From positions 249,750-299,710 of the forward strand of contig NZ_LSEF01000100.1 in the NCBI RefSeq assembly GCF_001641695.1: a DNA stretch of 49,961 nucleotides, read 5' to 3'. The notes under the pieces are model-generated. The model made no database searches, was not told the DNA's origin, and saw only the letters and a list, made by a program, of their open reading frames with translations. Position 1 is the stretch's first letter, and the number at the start of each line of letters is the position of its first letter. The DNA comes from Bradyrhizobium neotropicale (GTDB lineage Bacteria > Pseudomonadota > Alphaproteobacteria > Rhizobiales > Xanthobacteraceae). Made by a program: the position numbers and the translations under genes. Shown in pieces: positions 23,510-32,182 of the stretch.

Positions 23510-24100
23510 ATGCGTCGGCAATTCGCTTCGCTCGCCATCACTGTCCTCGCCACTGTGCTGGCGGTGCCGTTTGCCCGCGCCGCGGACCCCGCCGCCATCA
23601 AGGAGAAAGCGGCGGTCTGCGCCGGCTGTCATGGCGAGAACGGCATCTCGCAGACCGAGAACATCCCCTCGATCGCCGGCCAGCCCGATCAATTCCTGCA
23701 ATGGCAGCTCGTGTTCTTCCGCGCCGGCTCGCGCAAGAACGATCAGATGCAGCCGATCGCCGAGGAGATCACCAACGAGGACATCCGCAATCTCGGCGCC
23801 TACTATTCCGCGCTGACGCCGCCGAAGGGACCGGAGGACAAGGACCCCGATCTCTCGAAGAAGGGCGCACAGGCGGCCGTCGGCCGGCGCTGCGCCTCAT
23901 GCCACACCGACACTTACGCCGGCACCAAGGCGGTGGCGCGTCTCGCCGGCCAGCGTGAGGAATATCTCGTGGAAGCGTTGCATGACTACAAGGCCGGTCA
24001 GCGCGTAGGTGGCGGCGTCGCCGCGATGGCCGATATCGCCTATTCGCTGAGCGAGGAGGAAATCACCGCGCTCGCGCATTACCTGGCGCATTTGCAGTAG
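23510..24100 (+). CDS. Diheme cytochrome c4-like protein
   Basis: A 196-residue exported protein (signal RRQFASLAITVLATVLAVPF, cleavage near ARA). Two haem c sites are clear: CAGCH (C37, C40, H41) and CASCH (C128, C131, H132). Methionine ligand candidates follow each, M80 in KNDQM and the Met of VAAMADIAY near the end. The two-domain layout matches cytochrome c4. It is the obvious electron acceptor for the PQQ-type dehydrogenase upstream and would hand electrons to a terminal oxidase. A terminator between the two genes suggests separate transcription. Confidence 0.92.
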   Translation: MRRQFASLAITVLATVLAVPFARAADPAAIKEKAAVCAGCHGENGISQTENIPSIAGQPDQFLQWQLVFFRAGSRKNDQMQPIAEEITNEDIRNLGAYYSALTPPKGPEDKDPDLSKKGAQAAVGRRCASCHTDTYAGTKAVARLAGQREEYLVEALHDYKAGQRVGGGVAAMADIAYSLSEEEITALAHYLAHLQ

Positions 24101-24123
24101 CGGGGAATGCGTAGCAGCAAACT

Positions 24124-24282
24124 CCACCGTCGTCCCGGACAAGCGAGCCTTAGCGAGCGCAGATCCGGGACCCATAACCACAGGGAGTAGTTTGGCGAAG
24201 ACTCGTTGTTACCAGCTCGCGCCGCAACCACGTCCTGGAGGCATGGGTCCCGGGCTCGCTTCGCGCCCCGGGACGACAGTGG
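24124..24282. repeat. Long inverted-repeat element between convergent genes
   Basis: CCACCGTCGTCCCGG (24124-24138) and CCGGGACGACAGTGG (24268-24282) pair with one mismatch. Inside lie a second pair, CGGGACCCAT / ATGGGTCCCG, and GCGAGC motifs. It fills the gap between the convergent cytochrome c and panE genes and is a typical multi-copy rhizobial intergenic repeat. Confidence 0.75.
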
Positions 24283-24293
24283 AGTGTGATGCC

Positions 24294-25217
24294 CTATCCC
24301 GCCCGCTGCTTCTCATACGCCTTCAGATGCGTATAGGCGACGCGCAGCTTCGGCACCGGCACCTTGGCGGCATCGCCGCGCGCGATGAGGTCGCCGATGA
24401 CGTGATCGGCCTCGACCGGCAGGCCCGCCTTGATGTCGCGGAACATGGACGCCGTCATCGGCGAGCCCTCGGTGGTCAGGTTGCCCTTGACGCGCGCGAA
24501 GAACGGCCCGCCCGGAGGGTAGCCTGAGGCGGCAGCGATCTCGCTGGTCTCATCGAGCATGCCGAGCAGAAAATCCTTGCCGCCGGGAGCAGCGAGGATG
24601 TTGCCCACGGAGGTCCGCATCAAGCTGGTGGACGCCGCAAGCGTCGAGAGGAACACCCACTTCTCCCACATGTCCTGCATGATGTTCTGGCTGGCGGTGG
24701 CACCATTGATGCCGCTCTTGAAGGCCTCGTCGATCGCCTTGACGCGATCCGACAGCTTGCCGTCGCGCTCGCCGTAATTGATCGACTGCATCGGCTGGAG
24801 CTGCACCACCTCGCGTTTCTCGTTCAGCGTGGCGGCGATGGCGCAGAGCCCGCCGAGCACGCGTTCGGCGCCGAACTTCTGGTCGAGGATGTCGAGATGC
24901 TTCATGCCATTGAGCATCGGGATGATCGCCGTGTTCGGGCCGACCGCCGCCGCAAAGGACTTGAGGGCGTCGTCGAGATCGAACGCCTTGCAGCTCAAGA
25001 GCACGACGTCGAACTTGTCCTTGAGCTTGTCCGCCTCGACCCGCGGCGGATCCTTCAGCGTCACGTCGCCGTTCGGGCTCTTGATGATGAGGCCGGCGCT
25101 TGCAAGCTCGCTGGCGCGGCGCGGCCGGACCAGGAAAGTTACGTCGCGGCCGGCCTGCAACAGCCTGCCACCAAAATAGCCGCCGATGGCGCCGGCGCCG
25201 ACCACGAGGATACGCAT
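24294..25217 (-). CDS. panE: 2-dehydropantoate 2-reductase (ketopantoate reductase family)
   Basis: A 307-residue ApbA/PanE-family enzyme. The NADPH motif is RILVVGAGAIGGYFGGRLL. Other conserved segments are VLLSCKAFDLDDAL (K of the active site), MLNGMKHLD, and EKWVFLSTLAASTSLMR in the C-terminal helical domain. The family makes D-pantoate for coenzyme A synthesis, but paralogues with other 2-oxo acid substrates exist. The start at 25217 has GGAG 6 bases upstream, better than the ATG four codons earlier. It stands alone between two repeat elements. Confidence 0.85.
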   Translation of the reverse strand: MRILVVGAGAIGGYFGGRLLQAGRDVTFLVRPRRASELASAGLIIKSPNGDVTLKDPPRVEADKLKDKFDVVLLSCKAFDLDDALKSFAAAVGPNTAIIPMLNGMKHLDILDQKFGAERVLGGLCAIAATLNEKREVVQLQPMQSINYGERDGKLSDRVKAIDEAFKSGINGATASQNIMQDMWEKWVFLSTLAASTSLMRTSVGNILAAPGGKDFLLGMLDETSEIAAASGYPPGGPFFARVKGNLTTEGSPMTASMFRDIKAGLPVEADHVIGDLIARGDAAKVPVPKLRVAYTHLKAYEKQRAG

Positions 25218-25255
25218 GGGATGCTCCATTATTGCTATTGGCGGCTATTTATAGT

Positions 25256-25312
25256 CGTCATTGCGAGCGAAGCGAAGCAATCCAGAATATTGCCGCAATC
25301 ACATTCTGGTTC
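25256..25312. repeat. ATTGCGAGCGAAGCGAAGCAAT repeat element (two hairpins)
   Basis: The common rhizobial 'CGTCATTGCGAGCGAAGCGA' element runs from 25256. ATTGC at 25260 faces GCAAT ending 25281, then CCAGAAT (25282-25288) pairs with ATTCTGG (25303-25309). It lies between panE and the DsbA-like isomerase gene, both leftward. Confidence 0.7.
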
Positions 25313-25330
25313 GCAGATAGCTTTGCCGGC

Positions 25331-25939
25331 TTACTTTCCGAGCACCATCTCCTCGACCTCGCGCAATTGCTCCTTGCCGAAGAACATCTCGTTGCCGACG
25401 AAGAAGGTCGGCGAGCCGAACGCGCCGCGGGCGACGGCCTCCTCGGTGTTCTTGATCAGCTTCGCCTTCACCTCCGGCTCCTGGGAGCGGGCGAGCAGCT
25501 TCTGTGCATCGAGCCCGGATGATGCGAGCGCCTTCATCGCGACCTCGGGATCGTCCATCTTCTTCGGCTCGCGCCACATGTGATGGAAGGCGGCCTCGAC
25601 ATATTTTTCGAACACGCCCTCGAGCTGCGCTGCGATCGCCGCGCGCATCAGGTTCAGCGTGTTGACCGGGAAATGCGGATTCCAGACATAGGGCTGGACA
25701 TGAAAGCGCTTGACGAAGCGCTCGGTCTCGACCACCTGGAATTCGCGCTTGTTCTTGATGCCGGCGAGCGTCTCGGCCGGCGACTTGTTGTTGGTCGCCT
25801 TGAAGATTCCGCCGAGCAGGATCGGCACATACTCGAACTTGACGCCGATCCGCTTTTCGATCGCCGGGATCGCCTCATGGCTGAGATAGGCGTTGGGGCT
25901 GCCGAAATCGAACAGGAATTGCGGGGCTGTGCGGGTCAA
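25331..25939 (-). CDS. 2-hydroxychromene-2-carboxylate isomerase-like (DsbA fold)
   Basis: A 202-residue thioredoxin-fold protein of the HCCA isomerase / kappa-class GST type. The substrate/GSH region FDFGSPNAYLSHEAIP has the conserved active-site serine, and ARGAFGSPTFFVGNEMFFGK near the C-terminus holds the cis-Pro loop. The classic enzyme acts in naphthalene degradation, but chromosomal copies like this are more often general GSH-dependent isomerases or DsbA-like proteins. The best start is TTG at 25939 with AGGGAGG upstream; an ATG at 25990 would add a tail unlike the family. It has no signal peptide and is cytosolic. Confidence 0.85.
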   Translation of the reverse strand: MTRTAPQFLFDFGSPNAYLSHEAIPAIEKRIGVKFEYVPILLGGIFKATNNKSPAETLAGIKNKREFQVVETERFVKRFHVQPYVWNPHFPVNTLNLMRAAIAAQLEGVFEKYVEAAFHHMWREPKKMDDPEVAMKALASSGLDAQKLLARSQEPEVKAKLIKNTEEAVARGAFGSPTFFVGNEMFFGKEQLREVEEMVLGK

Positions 25940-26038
25940 ACTCGTCCTCCCTGACGGCTCTTTTTCGCATTGTGGCGCAGGGCGCGCCACAGGTCCACCG
26001 TTTAATGACGGTCATAATATTGTAGCGATCCGGCCTGA

Positions 26039-27424
26039 TCAGATCAGGCGCTCGATCCTGCGCTTTCGCCACACCAGCATGTAGTAGCTCATCTGCAATA
26101 TCAGCATGGCGCCGAAGGTGATCGGATAGGCGATCCAGATGCCGTCGAGGCCAACGTGCCGGCTCAGGATGAACGCGCTGGGGACCTCGATCGCGGCGAT
26201 CGCAAAGCTCGAGAGCAGGAGCGGCAGCCAGACCGTGCCGCTGGCGCGCATGGCGCCGGAAAACACGGTCGACATGCCGAACAGGATCGAGCTCCAGAGC
26301 ACGATGTGCAGCAGGCGCTGCGAGAGCTCGATCACGCCGGCGTCGACGATGAAGAAGCCCATCAGTGTGCGCGAAAATATGTAGCCGAGCGCGACCAGCC
26401 CACCCGTCAGCAGCAAATTCATCTCCAGCCCGGTCCGAACGATGCGCCCGATCTGAACCGTCTGGCCGCGACCAATCGCCTGCGCGCTCAGGATCGAGAC
26501 CGAGATCGCGATCGAGAGCGCCGGAAACTGCGTGTAGCTGAAGACCTGGTTGACAGCGCCATAAGCCGCCGTGGCATCCGCGCCATAACCATTGACCAGG
26601 CCGAGCAGCACGAGTTCGGCAATCGACATCACGACCATGCCGAGCGCGGCCGGGATGCCCAGCCGGAGGATCGTCCCGAGCAGCGCGGCATCCGGGCGCA
26701 TCGCGCGCAGGGCCGCGGCATCAATCGCGAGCGGATGCCCGCGGCGGGCAAGTCGGATGTGTAGCCACATCAGCGTCAGCGCGCTCGAAACCACCGAAGC
26801 CCAGGCAGCGCTGGCGACCCCGAGTTGCGGCAGCCCGAACCAGCCGCGGATCAGGGTCGGCGTGACCACGAGCCCGATCGCGGTCGAGATTGCCAGCGCA
26901 ATCAGTGGCGTCACCGTATCGCCGACGCCGCGCAACATCGAGGTGACGAGAACGAAGGCGAAAGTCAGGGGCATCGCCACCATCATGACCTCTGCATAGG
27001 ATGCGGCCTCGTCCACGATGCCGGCGGGCGTCGCGAGCATGATCACGAGCGGACGGCTGAACAGTGCGCCGGCGATCGCGATCAGGAACGCGAGAAGCAT
27101 CGCGACCGTGTAGGTGGTCCCCGCCACGGCGCGCACCCTGTCCGGCTTGCCGCCGCCCCAGGCCTGCCCGATCAGCACGGTTGCGCCGGAGCTCAGGCCC
27201 ATCACGAAGGCGATGAAGAAGAACATGACCGGAAAGAACACGGACGCCGCGGCGAGCGCGTCGACCCCGATCATCTGGCCGAGATAGGCGCTGTTGATGG
27301 TGCCGAACATCGATTGCAGGATGTTGCTCAGCATCATCGGTGCGAGGAAGGCGACGAAATTCTTGCGCAAGCCAGAATCTTTGCGCGAGTCAGCAGCAGG
27401 CGACACGGATTGCCTCTTATGCAT
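26039..27424 (-). CDS. MATE-family efflux transporter
   Basis: A 461-residue membrane protein with twelve predicted helices in two repeated halves. The first half has MFGTINSAYLGQMIGVDALA and the second repeats a similar helix order from about residue 245 (LRLGIPAALGMVVMSIAELV). Family members export cationic drugs and metabolites in exchange for H+ or Na+. No substrate is suggested by its neighbours. The N-terminal stretch before the first helix is short and basic (MHKRQSVSPAADSRKDSGLR). Confidence 0.9.
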   Translation of the reverse strand: MHKRQSVSPAADSRKDSGLRKNFVAFLAPMMLSNILQSMFGTINSAYLGQMIGVDALAAASVFFPVMFFFIAFVMGLSSGATVLIGQAWGGGKPDRVRAVAGTTYTVAMLLAFLIAIAGALFSRPLVIMLATPAGIVDEAASYAEVMMVAMPLTFAFVLVTSMLRGVGDTVTPLIALAISTAIGLVVTPTLIRGWFGLPQLGVASAAWASVVSSALTLMWLHIRLARRGHPLAIDAAALRAMRPDAALLGTILRLGIPAALGMVVMSIAELVLLGLVNGYGADATAAYGAVNQVFSYTQFPALSIAISVSILSAQAIGRGQTVQIGRIVRTGLEMNLLLTGGLVALGYIFSRTLMGFFIVDAGVIELSQRLLHIVLWSSILFGMSTVFSGAMRASGTVWLPLLLSSFAIAAIEVPSAFILSRHVGLDGIWIAYPITFGAMLILQMSYYMLVWRKRRIERLI

Positions 27425-27435
27425 GAGTGATTGAT

Positions 27436-27458
27436 CGCCGCCACGGTCCGTGGCGGCG
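27436..27458. terminator. Perfect hairpin between DUF2239 and MATE genes
   Basis: CGCCGCCACGG (27436-27446) and CCGTGGCGGCG (27448-27458) pair perfectly around a single base. It lies 24 bases past the DUF2239 stop and just ahead of the MATE start, both leftward. No U-tract follows, so termination is plausible but unproven; it could also act on MATE expression. Confidence 0.45.
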
Positions 27459-27481
27459 TTGGAAGATCGTTGGTCGATCGA

Positions 27482-28081
27482 TTAAGCGCGGTCGCGGTAG
27501 GCGAGCTTGACGACGTGGTCGCGGATGTCGGCGGGCCAGTCGGCGATCAGCCCGGTGAAGCGTCGCCGGTCATCCGCAAATAGCGCCCGCGAGGCTTCCT
27601 CGAAACGCGCAAAATTACCCGCCATCGTCGACATGAAGTGGTAGGCCGCATCGCGCGCCTGCCGCTCGCGATCCTTGTCGCCACTCGCCCGCCGCGTCTC
27701 GTCGACGAGTTTTCGCAGCGCGACCGAGGCGCCGCCGGGCTGGGCGTTGAGCCATTCCCAGTGCCGCGGCAGCAGCGTCACCTCGCGCGCGACCACGCCG
27801 AGCCTCGGCCGGCCGCGGCCGCGCGACTCGCTCGGCGGCGTAGCCTCCTCGGCTGACGGCGGCGGAGCAAGCTTCGCCAGCCGCGCCAGCACCTCGTCGT
27901 CCCCGCCGCGCAGGTCGAAATCGATCGTCCGCCCGGTCCCGTCGTCGAAGATGATGATCGGCTCGTCCGGCCGCGGCGCCGCGTGCTTGACGGCAAGCGC
28001 GACATCGCCCGCCGGGCCCGAGGCCAGCCGGCGCTGGCCGATGAAGGCTGTGAAAGTCCCTAGCATTGGAATCATTGCCAT
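27482..28081 (-). CDS. DUF2239 protein with ribbon-helix-helix-like segment
   Basis: A 199-residue protein of the DUF2239 family, which has no assigned function. The N-terminal 65 residues (TFTAFIGQRRLASGPAGDVA, then IIIFDDGTGRTIDFDLRG) look like a small alpha/beta fold. After a basic linker (ESRGRGRPRLGVVAREV) comes a strand-helix-helix stretch (EVTLLPRHWEWLNAQPGG, ASVALRKLVDETRR) that resembles ribbon-helix-helix DNA-binding proteins. The last 60 residues are helical. The upstream gap holds two near-identical palindromes, which fits an autoregulated DNA-binding role. No Shine-Dalgarno is evident; starts at 28075 or 28066 are possible. Confidence 0.78.
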   Translation of the reverse strand: MAMIPMLGTFTAFIGQRRLASGPAGDVALAVKHAAPRPDEPIIIFDDGTGRTIDFDLRGGDDEVLARLAKLAPPPSAEEATPPSESRGRGRPRLGVVAREVTLLPRHWEWLNAQPGGASVALRKLVDETRRASGDKDRERQARDAAYHFMSTMAGNFARFEEASRALFADDRRRFTGLIADWPADIRDHVVKLAYRDRA

Positions 28082-28103
28082 ATTGGTCGCAGTCGGAATT
28101 TAA

Positions 28104-28140
28104 TACCCGGGTAAATTGGCGGCGTCAATATACCCGGGTG
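28104..28140. promoter_or_regulatory. Doublet of TACCCGGGTR palindromes (operator-like)
   Basis: TACCCGGGTA at 28104-28113 is a perfect 10-bp palindrome, and TACCCGGGTG at 28131-28140 repeats nine of ten bases, 27 bp apart. Both lie in the 149-bp gap between the divergent DUF2239 and GST genes, amid AT-rich flanks unlike the local GC-rich DNA. This placement fits paired operator sites. Confidence 0.65.
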
Positions 28141-28230
28141 GAAATATCCTTCCGGATAGCTCGACATTGTGTTCCCGGGCTGGCACGAACGCGCGGCCAA
28201 GTGACCAAGCCGAGCCCCGGGGACCCTGCG

Positions 28231-28896
28231 ATGCTGACCGTTCATCACCTCAACAATTCACGATCGCAGCGCGTGCTGTGGCTGCTCGAAGAGTTGGGCG
28301 TGCCGTATGAGCTCGTGCGCTATCAGCGCCAGCCCGACATGCGCGCGCCGAAGGAGCTGCGCGCCATACATCCGCTCGGCAAGTCGCCTGTCATCACCGA
28401 CAACGGCAACACCATCGCCGAGTCCGGCGCGATTATCGAATATCTCATCGGCACCTACGGCAACGGCCGGCTGATCCCGCCGCCGAACACGCCGGAGCGG
28501 CTGCGCTACACCTATTGGCTGCACTATGCGGAAGGCTCCGCGATGCAGCCACTGCTCCTGAAGCTGCTGTTCACCCTGATGCCCAAACGCGCGCCCGCGC
28601 TGCTGCGCCCGCTGGTGCGCAAGGTCTCGAACCAGGCACTCACCGCCCTGGTCAATCCGCAGCTCAAGCAGCACATGGACTATTGGGAAGGCGAACTCGG
28701 AAAGAGCGAGTGGTTCGCCGGCAGCGAGTTCACCGCGGCCGACATCCAGATGAGCTTCCCGCTCGAAGCTGCGCAAGCGCGCGGGGGATTGGAGCAGGGC
28801 CATCCCAAGGCGATGGCGTTCCTCGACCGCATCCACGCGCGTCCGGCCTACACCCGCGCTTTGGAAAAGGGCGGGCCGTATCAGGTGGGGCGGTAA
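28231..28896 (+). CDS. Glutathione S-transferase
   Basis: A 221-residue cytosolic GST. The N-terminal thioredoxin-like domain has the active-site serine region HHLNNSRSQRVLWLLEEL and the GSH-binding HPLGKSPVITDNG with cis-Pro and AESGAIIEYLI. The C-terminal helical domain carries SEFTAADIQMSFPL, the conserved N-capping box. Substrate is unknown. The start at 28231 opens the domain; an in-frame extension to 28066 runs through the operator palindromes and is rejected. It is divergent from DUF2239, with shared regulatory DNA between. Confidence 0.9.
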   Translation: MLTVHHLNNSRSQRVLWLLEELGVPYELVRYQRQPDMRAPKELRAIHPLGKSPVITDNGNTIAESGAIIEYLIGTYGNGRLIPPPNTPERLRYTYWLHYAEGSAMQPLLLKLLFTLMPKRAPALLRPLVRKVSNQALTALVNPQLKQHMDYWEGELGKSEWFAGSEFTAADIQMSFPLEAAQARGGLEQGHPKAMAFLDRIHARPAYTRALEKGGPYQVGR

Positions 28897-28902
28897 GCCT
28901 CG

Positions 28903-30198
28903 CTAGTCCGCGTGCAGCACGCGGCCCTTCGTCTCCGGCAGCGCGAATGCGGCGATGAAGAACACCGCATAGGCCACCACCGCGAAGATCGCGATCGCGG
29001 TGGCGAGCGACGTTGATGCCGACAGCGCGCCGACCAGAAATGGAAACAGCGCGCCGATGCCGCGGCCGAAATTGTAGCAAAAACCCTGGCCGGAGCCGCG
29101 CAGCCGCGTCGGATAGAGCTCGGTCAGGAACGCGCCGACGCCGGAAAAATAGCCCGAGGCGAAGAAGCCGAGCGGGAAACCGAGCACCCAGAGGATCTCG
29201 TTGGTGAGCGGCAGCTGGGTGTAGAGCAGCACCACCGCGATGGCGCCGAGCGAGAAGGTCAGGAACAGGTTGCGCCGTCCGATCCGGTCGGCGAGCCAGG
29301 CGCCGACGAGATAGCCGATGAAGGAGCCGATGATCAGCGCCGAGAGATAGCCGGTCGAGCCGACAATCGACAGATGCCGCTCCTTGGTCAGGAACTGCGG
29401 CACCCAGAAGGTGATCGCGTAGTAACCGCCCTGGCAGCCCGTCACCATCAGCGAGGCCAGGATCGTGGTCTTGAGGATCGGGCCGGAGAAGATCTCCCAT
29501 AGTGCGGGACGATCGCCGCTGGCGGCCTGCTTGGCGCGCGCCGCGGCCGCGATCTCCGGCTCTGTGACGGAGCGGCGGATGTAGAACACCAGGAGTGCCG
29601 GCAGCGCGCCGATCACGAACATCCAGCGCCACGCGGTCTCCGCCGGCATCACGGAGAACAGGATCGCCTGCGACAGCACCGCAAGTCCCCAGCCGACCGC
29701 CCAGCCCGATTGCACCGAGCCGACCGCGCGTCCGCGATATTGCGGCCGGATCGCCTCGCCCATCAGCACCGCGCCTGCCGCCCATTCGCCGCCGAACCCG
29801 AGGCCCAGCACCGCGCGCGCGATCAGGAGCTGGTCGAAATTCTGCACGACGGCGCAGACCAGCGAGAAGAACGAGAACCAGATGATGGTGATCTGAAGCG
29901 TCCTGACCCGGCCGATATGGTCGGAGAGATAGCCGCCGAGCCAACCGCCGATGGCGGATGCCAGCAGCGTCACGGTGCCGGCAAAGCCGGCTGCGCCGGG
30001 ATCGACCTTCCACAGCGCGATGATGGTGCCGATCACCAGCGGATAGATCATGAAGTCCATGCCGTCGAGCGCCCAGCCCGCAGCGCAAGCCCAGAACGTC
30101 CGGCGTTCCGACGGATTCATGTCGCGATAGAAGGCGAGAAGGCTGGTGTCCTCGATCTCGGCGCGTTCGATGCGCTCGGTCGGATCGGCTGTGGTCAT
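28903..30198 (-). CDS. MFS transporter (carboxylate / sialate-type)
   Basis: A 431-residue twelve-helix major facilitator. The loop 2-3 signature is GGYLSDHIGRVRTL, and ARAVLGLGFGGEWAAGAVLM and PQYRGRAVGSVQSGW are typical of the metabolite:H+ symporter group (NanT, AAHS and related organic-acid carriers). The substrate is probably an organic acid; sequence alone cannot specify it. It converges with the GST gene (6 bases apart) and lies downstream of gamma-glutamyltransferase on the same strand, with a 133-bp gap. Confidence 0.88.
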   Translation of the reverse strand: MTTADPTERIERAEIEDTSLLAFYRDMNPSERRTFWACAAGWALDGMDFMIYPLVIGTIIALWKVDPGAAGFAGTVTLLASAIGGWLGGYLSDHIGRVRTLQITIIWFSFFSLVCAVVQNFDQLLIARAVLGLGFGGEWAAGAVLMGEAIRPQYRGRAVGSVQSGWAVGWGLAVLSQAILFSVMPAETAWRWMFVIGALPALLVFYIRRSVTEPEIAAAARAKQAASGDRPALWEIFSGPILKTTILASLMVTGCQGGYYAITFWVPQFLTKERHLSIVGSTGYLSALIIGSFIGYLVGAWLADRIGRRNLFLTFSLGAIAVVLLYTQLPLTNEILWVLGFPLGFFASGYFSGVGAFLTELYPTRLRGSGQGFCYNFGRGIGALFPFLVGALSASTSLATAIAIFAVVAYAVFFIAAFALPETKGRVLHAD

Positions 30199-30331
30199 GT
30201 GCGTTTCCTAAAGGCCGGTTCGTTGGCTGGGTGCGTGCCTGCCACGTGCTCCAGCGCCGACAAACTGCCGCGCCTCGACGCCGATGTCATCCGGCAAATA
30301 CGTCTAGTCTGCGCTGCACAAAGCGTCGGGA

Positions 30332-32080
30332 TTACTGTCCCGCCGCCTCCGCACCGCGGGTGCGCGGGTCGGGCGCGCCGAACGGACCGTTCGGCGTCAC
30401 AGCGATCGAGTTGGCCGATGTTTGTCCCATCGGCTCGACGACGAGGTGGCCCATGGCCTTGAGCTTGAACAAGACGTCGTCGGGAAAGCCGCGCTCGACG
30501 CGTACCTCGTCCGGCAACCATTGATGATGCAGTCTCGGCGCTGCAACGGCGGCAGCCACATCCATCTTGTAGTCGAGGACGTTGACGACGACCTGGAGCA
30601 CCGTCGAGATGATACGGCTGCCGCCCGGCGAACCCGTGACCAGCACCGGTCTGGCGTCCTTGAGCACGATGGTCGGCGACATCGACGACAGCGGCCGTTT
30701 GCCGGGTCCCGGCAAGTTGGGCTCGAAGCCGACGAGGCCATAGGCGTTGGAGGCGCCGACCGCGGCGGTGAAATCGTCCAGCTCGTTGTTGAGGAGAACG
30801 CCGGTGCCGTCGGCGACGAGGCCAACGCCGTAGCTGAAGTTCAGCGTGTAGGTGTTGCTGACGGCATTGCCGTAGGCGTCGACGACGGAGAAATGCGTGG
30901 TGTTGCTGCCTTCGTGCGGCGAGGTGGCAGCCGAAGCGAGTTTGCTCGACGGCGTGGCCTCGTCGCTCGAGATGCCGGCGCGCAGCTTGGCGGCGTAGTC
31001 CTTTGCGATGAGGGTCTCGATCGGCGCGTTGACGAAGGCGGGATCGCCGAGATAGCGCGCGCGGTCGGCATAGGCACGCTTCATGGCTTCGATCAAGAGA
31101 TGCAGCGATTGCGGCGAACCCTGTTTCAGATCCGCAAGCTGAAAGCCTTCGAGCATGTTGAGCGCTTCGATCAGCACTACGCCGCCGGATGACGGCAGCG
31201 GCATCGAGACGATGTCGTAGCCGCGATAAGTGCCGCGCAACGGCTGGCGGATGATCGCCTGATAAGACCTGAGATCTGCCGATGTCATGATGCCACCGGC
31301 GTCGGACACGGCCTTGGCGAGCTTCTCCGCGACCGTGCCTTCATAGAAGCCGCGCGGGCCTTGCGCAGCGACGAGCTTCAGCGTCTCACCAAGATCGCTC
31401 TGCACCAGACGGTCGCCTTCGCGCAGCGGCGTGCCGTCGGGCCGCGAAAATATCCTGGCCGTGGACGGCCAGCGCGTGAGTCGCTGGTGCCAGCCCGGCA
31501 GCGTGTCAGCAATGTCATTGTCGACGACAAATCCATCGCGCGCGAGCGAAATGGCGGGTTCGACCAGCTGCGAGAGCGTGAACTTGCCCGAGCCGTATTT
31601 CTCCAGCGCCAGCGAGAGACCTGCGACGGTGCCGGGGACGCCAATGCCGAGTGCCGAATCGCGCGACTTCGCGGCGTCAGGCTTGCCGTCGGCTCCGAGA
31701 AAGATTTGCGGCGTGGTCGCCGCCGGCGCGGCCTCGCGATAGTCGATCGCGATGTCCTCATTGCGCTCGGCCGAATGGATGACCATGAAGCCGCCACCGC
31801 CGATATTGCCGGCGCGCGGATAGGTCACGGCCATGGCAAAGCCGGTGGCGACCGCGGCATCGACCGCATTGCCGCCGCGACGCAGGATCTCGGCGCCGAC
31901 TTGCGCGGACAATTTCTCCTGCGCCACCACCATGCCATGCTCGGCGGCGACGGAATGAACCGCGTCGAGGGGAGGCGGCGTGTAGGCGCGCCGCGCGTCC
32001 TGCGCTATGACAGGCGCGAGACCAACTGCGAGAGCGGCAATGGATGCGAGGAATGCCCGCCGCGTCGAAAATAACGACAT
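30332..32080 (-). CDS. ggt: Gamma-glutamyltransferase, Tat-exported
   Basis: A 582-residue proenzyme. The N-terminus SLFSTRRAFLASIAALAVGL has a twin-arginine motif (TRRAFLA) followed by a hydrophobic stretch and AQDA cleavage, so Tat export is likely. The autoprocessing nucleophile is T394 in GSNTTHFSVVD; cleavage before it gives large and small subunits. The small subunit has PLSSMSPTIVLKD and GSPGGSRIISTVLQV. It hydrolyses glutathione and other gamma-glutamyl compounds in the periplasm. The start ATG at 32080 follows GGCGGAA; an upstream GTG is less favoured. It is divergent from the UMF1-type MFS gene. Confidence 0.93.
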   Translation of the reverse strand: MSLFSTRRAFLASIAALAVGLAPVIAQDARRAYTPPPLDAVHSVAAEHGMVVAQEKLSAQVGAEILRRGGNAVDAAVATGFAMAVTYPRAGNIGGGGFMVIHSAERNEDIAIDYREAAPAATTPQIFLGADGKPDAAKSRDSALGIGVPGTVAGLSLALEKYGSGKFTLSQLVEPAISLARDGFVVDNDIADTLPGWHQRLTRWPSTARIFSRPDGTPLREGDRLVQSDLGETLKLVAAQGPRGFYEGTVAEKLAKAVSDAGGIMTSADLRSYQAIIRQPLRGTYRGYDIVSMPLPSSGGVVLIEALNMLEGFQLADLKQGSPQSLHLLIEAMKRAYADRARYLGDPAFVNAPIETLIAKDYAAKLRAGISSDEATPSSKLASAATSPHEGSNTTHFSVVDAYGNAVSNTYTLNFSYGVGLVADGTGVLLNNELDDFTAAVGASNAYGLVGFEPNLPGPGKRPLSSMSPTIVLKDARPVLVTGSPGGSRIISTVLQVVVNVLDYKMDVAAAVAAPRLHHQWLPDEVRVERGFPDDVLFKLKAMGHLVVEPMGQTSANSIAVTPNGPFGAPDPRTRGAEAAGQ

Positions 32081-32182
32081 GATCACAGTTCCGCCGGTCT
32101 TCGGGCTAATTCACACGCGTCACTGCAATGCTATACGGTTTGCGCTAAGACAGGCAAAACTGTTCGTGATGGGGACTGGACG

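Noticed and set aside
25331..25939. Naphthalene-degradation role for the HCCA isomerase-like gene
   Set aside because: There are no ring-hydroxylating dioxygenase or other aromatic pathway genes nearby, so only the fold is supported.
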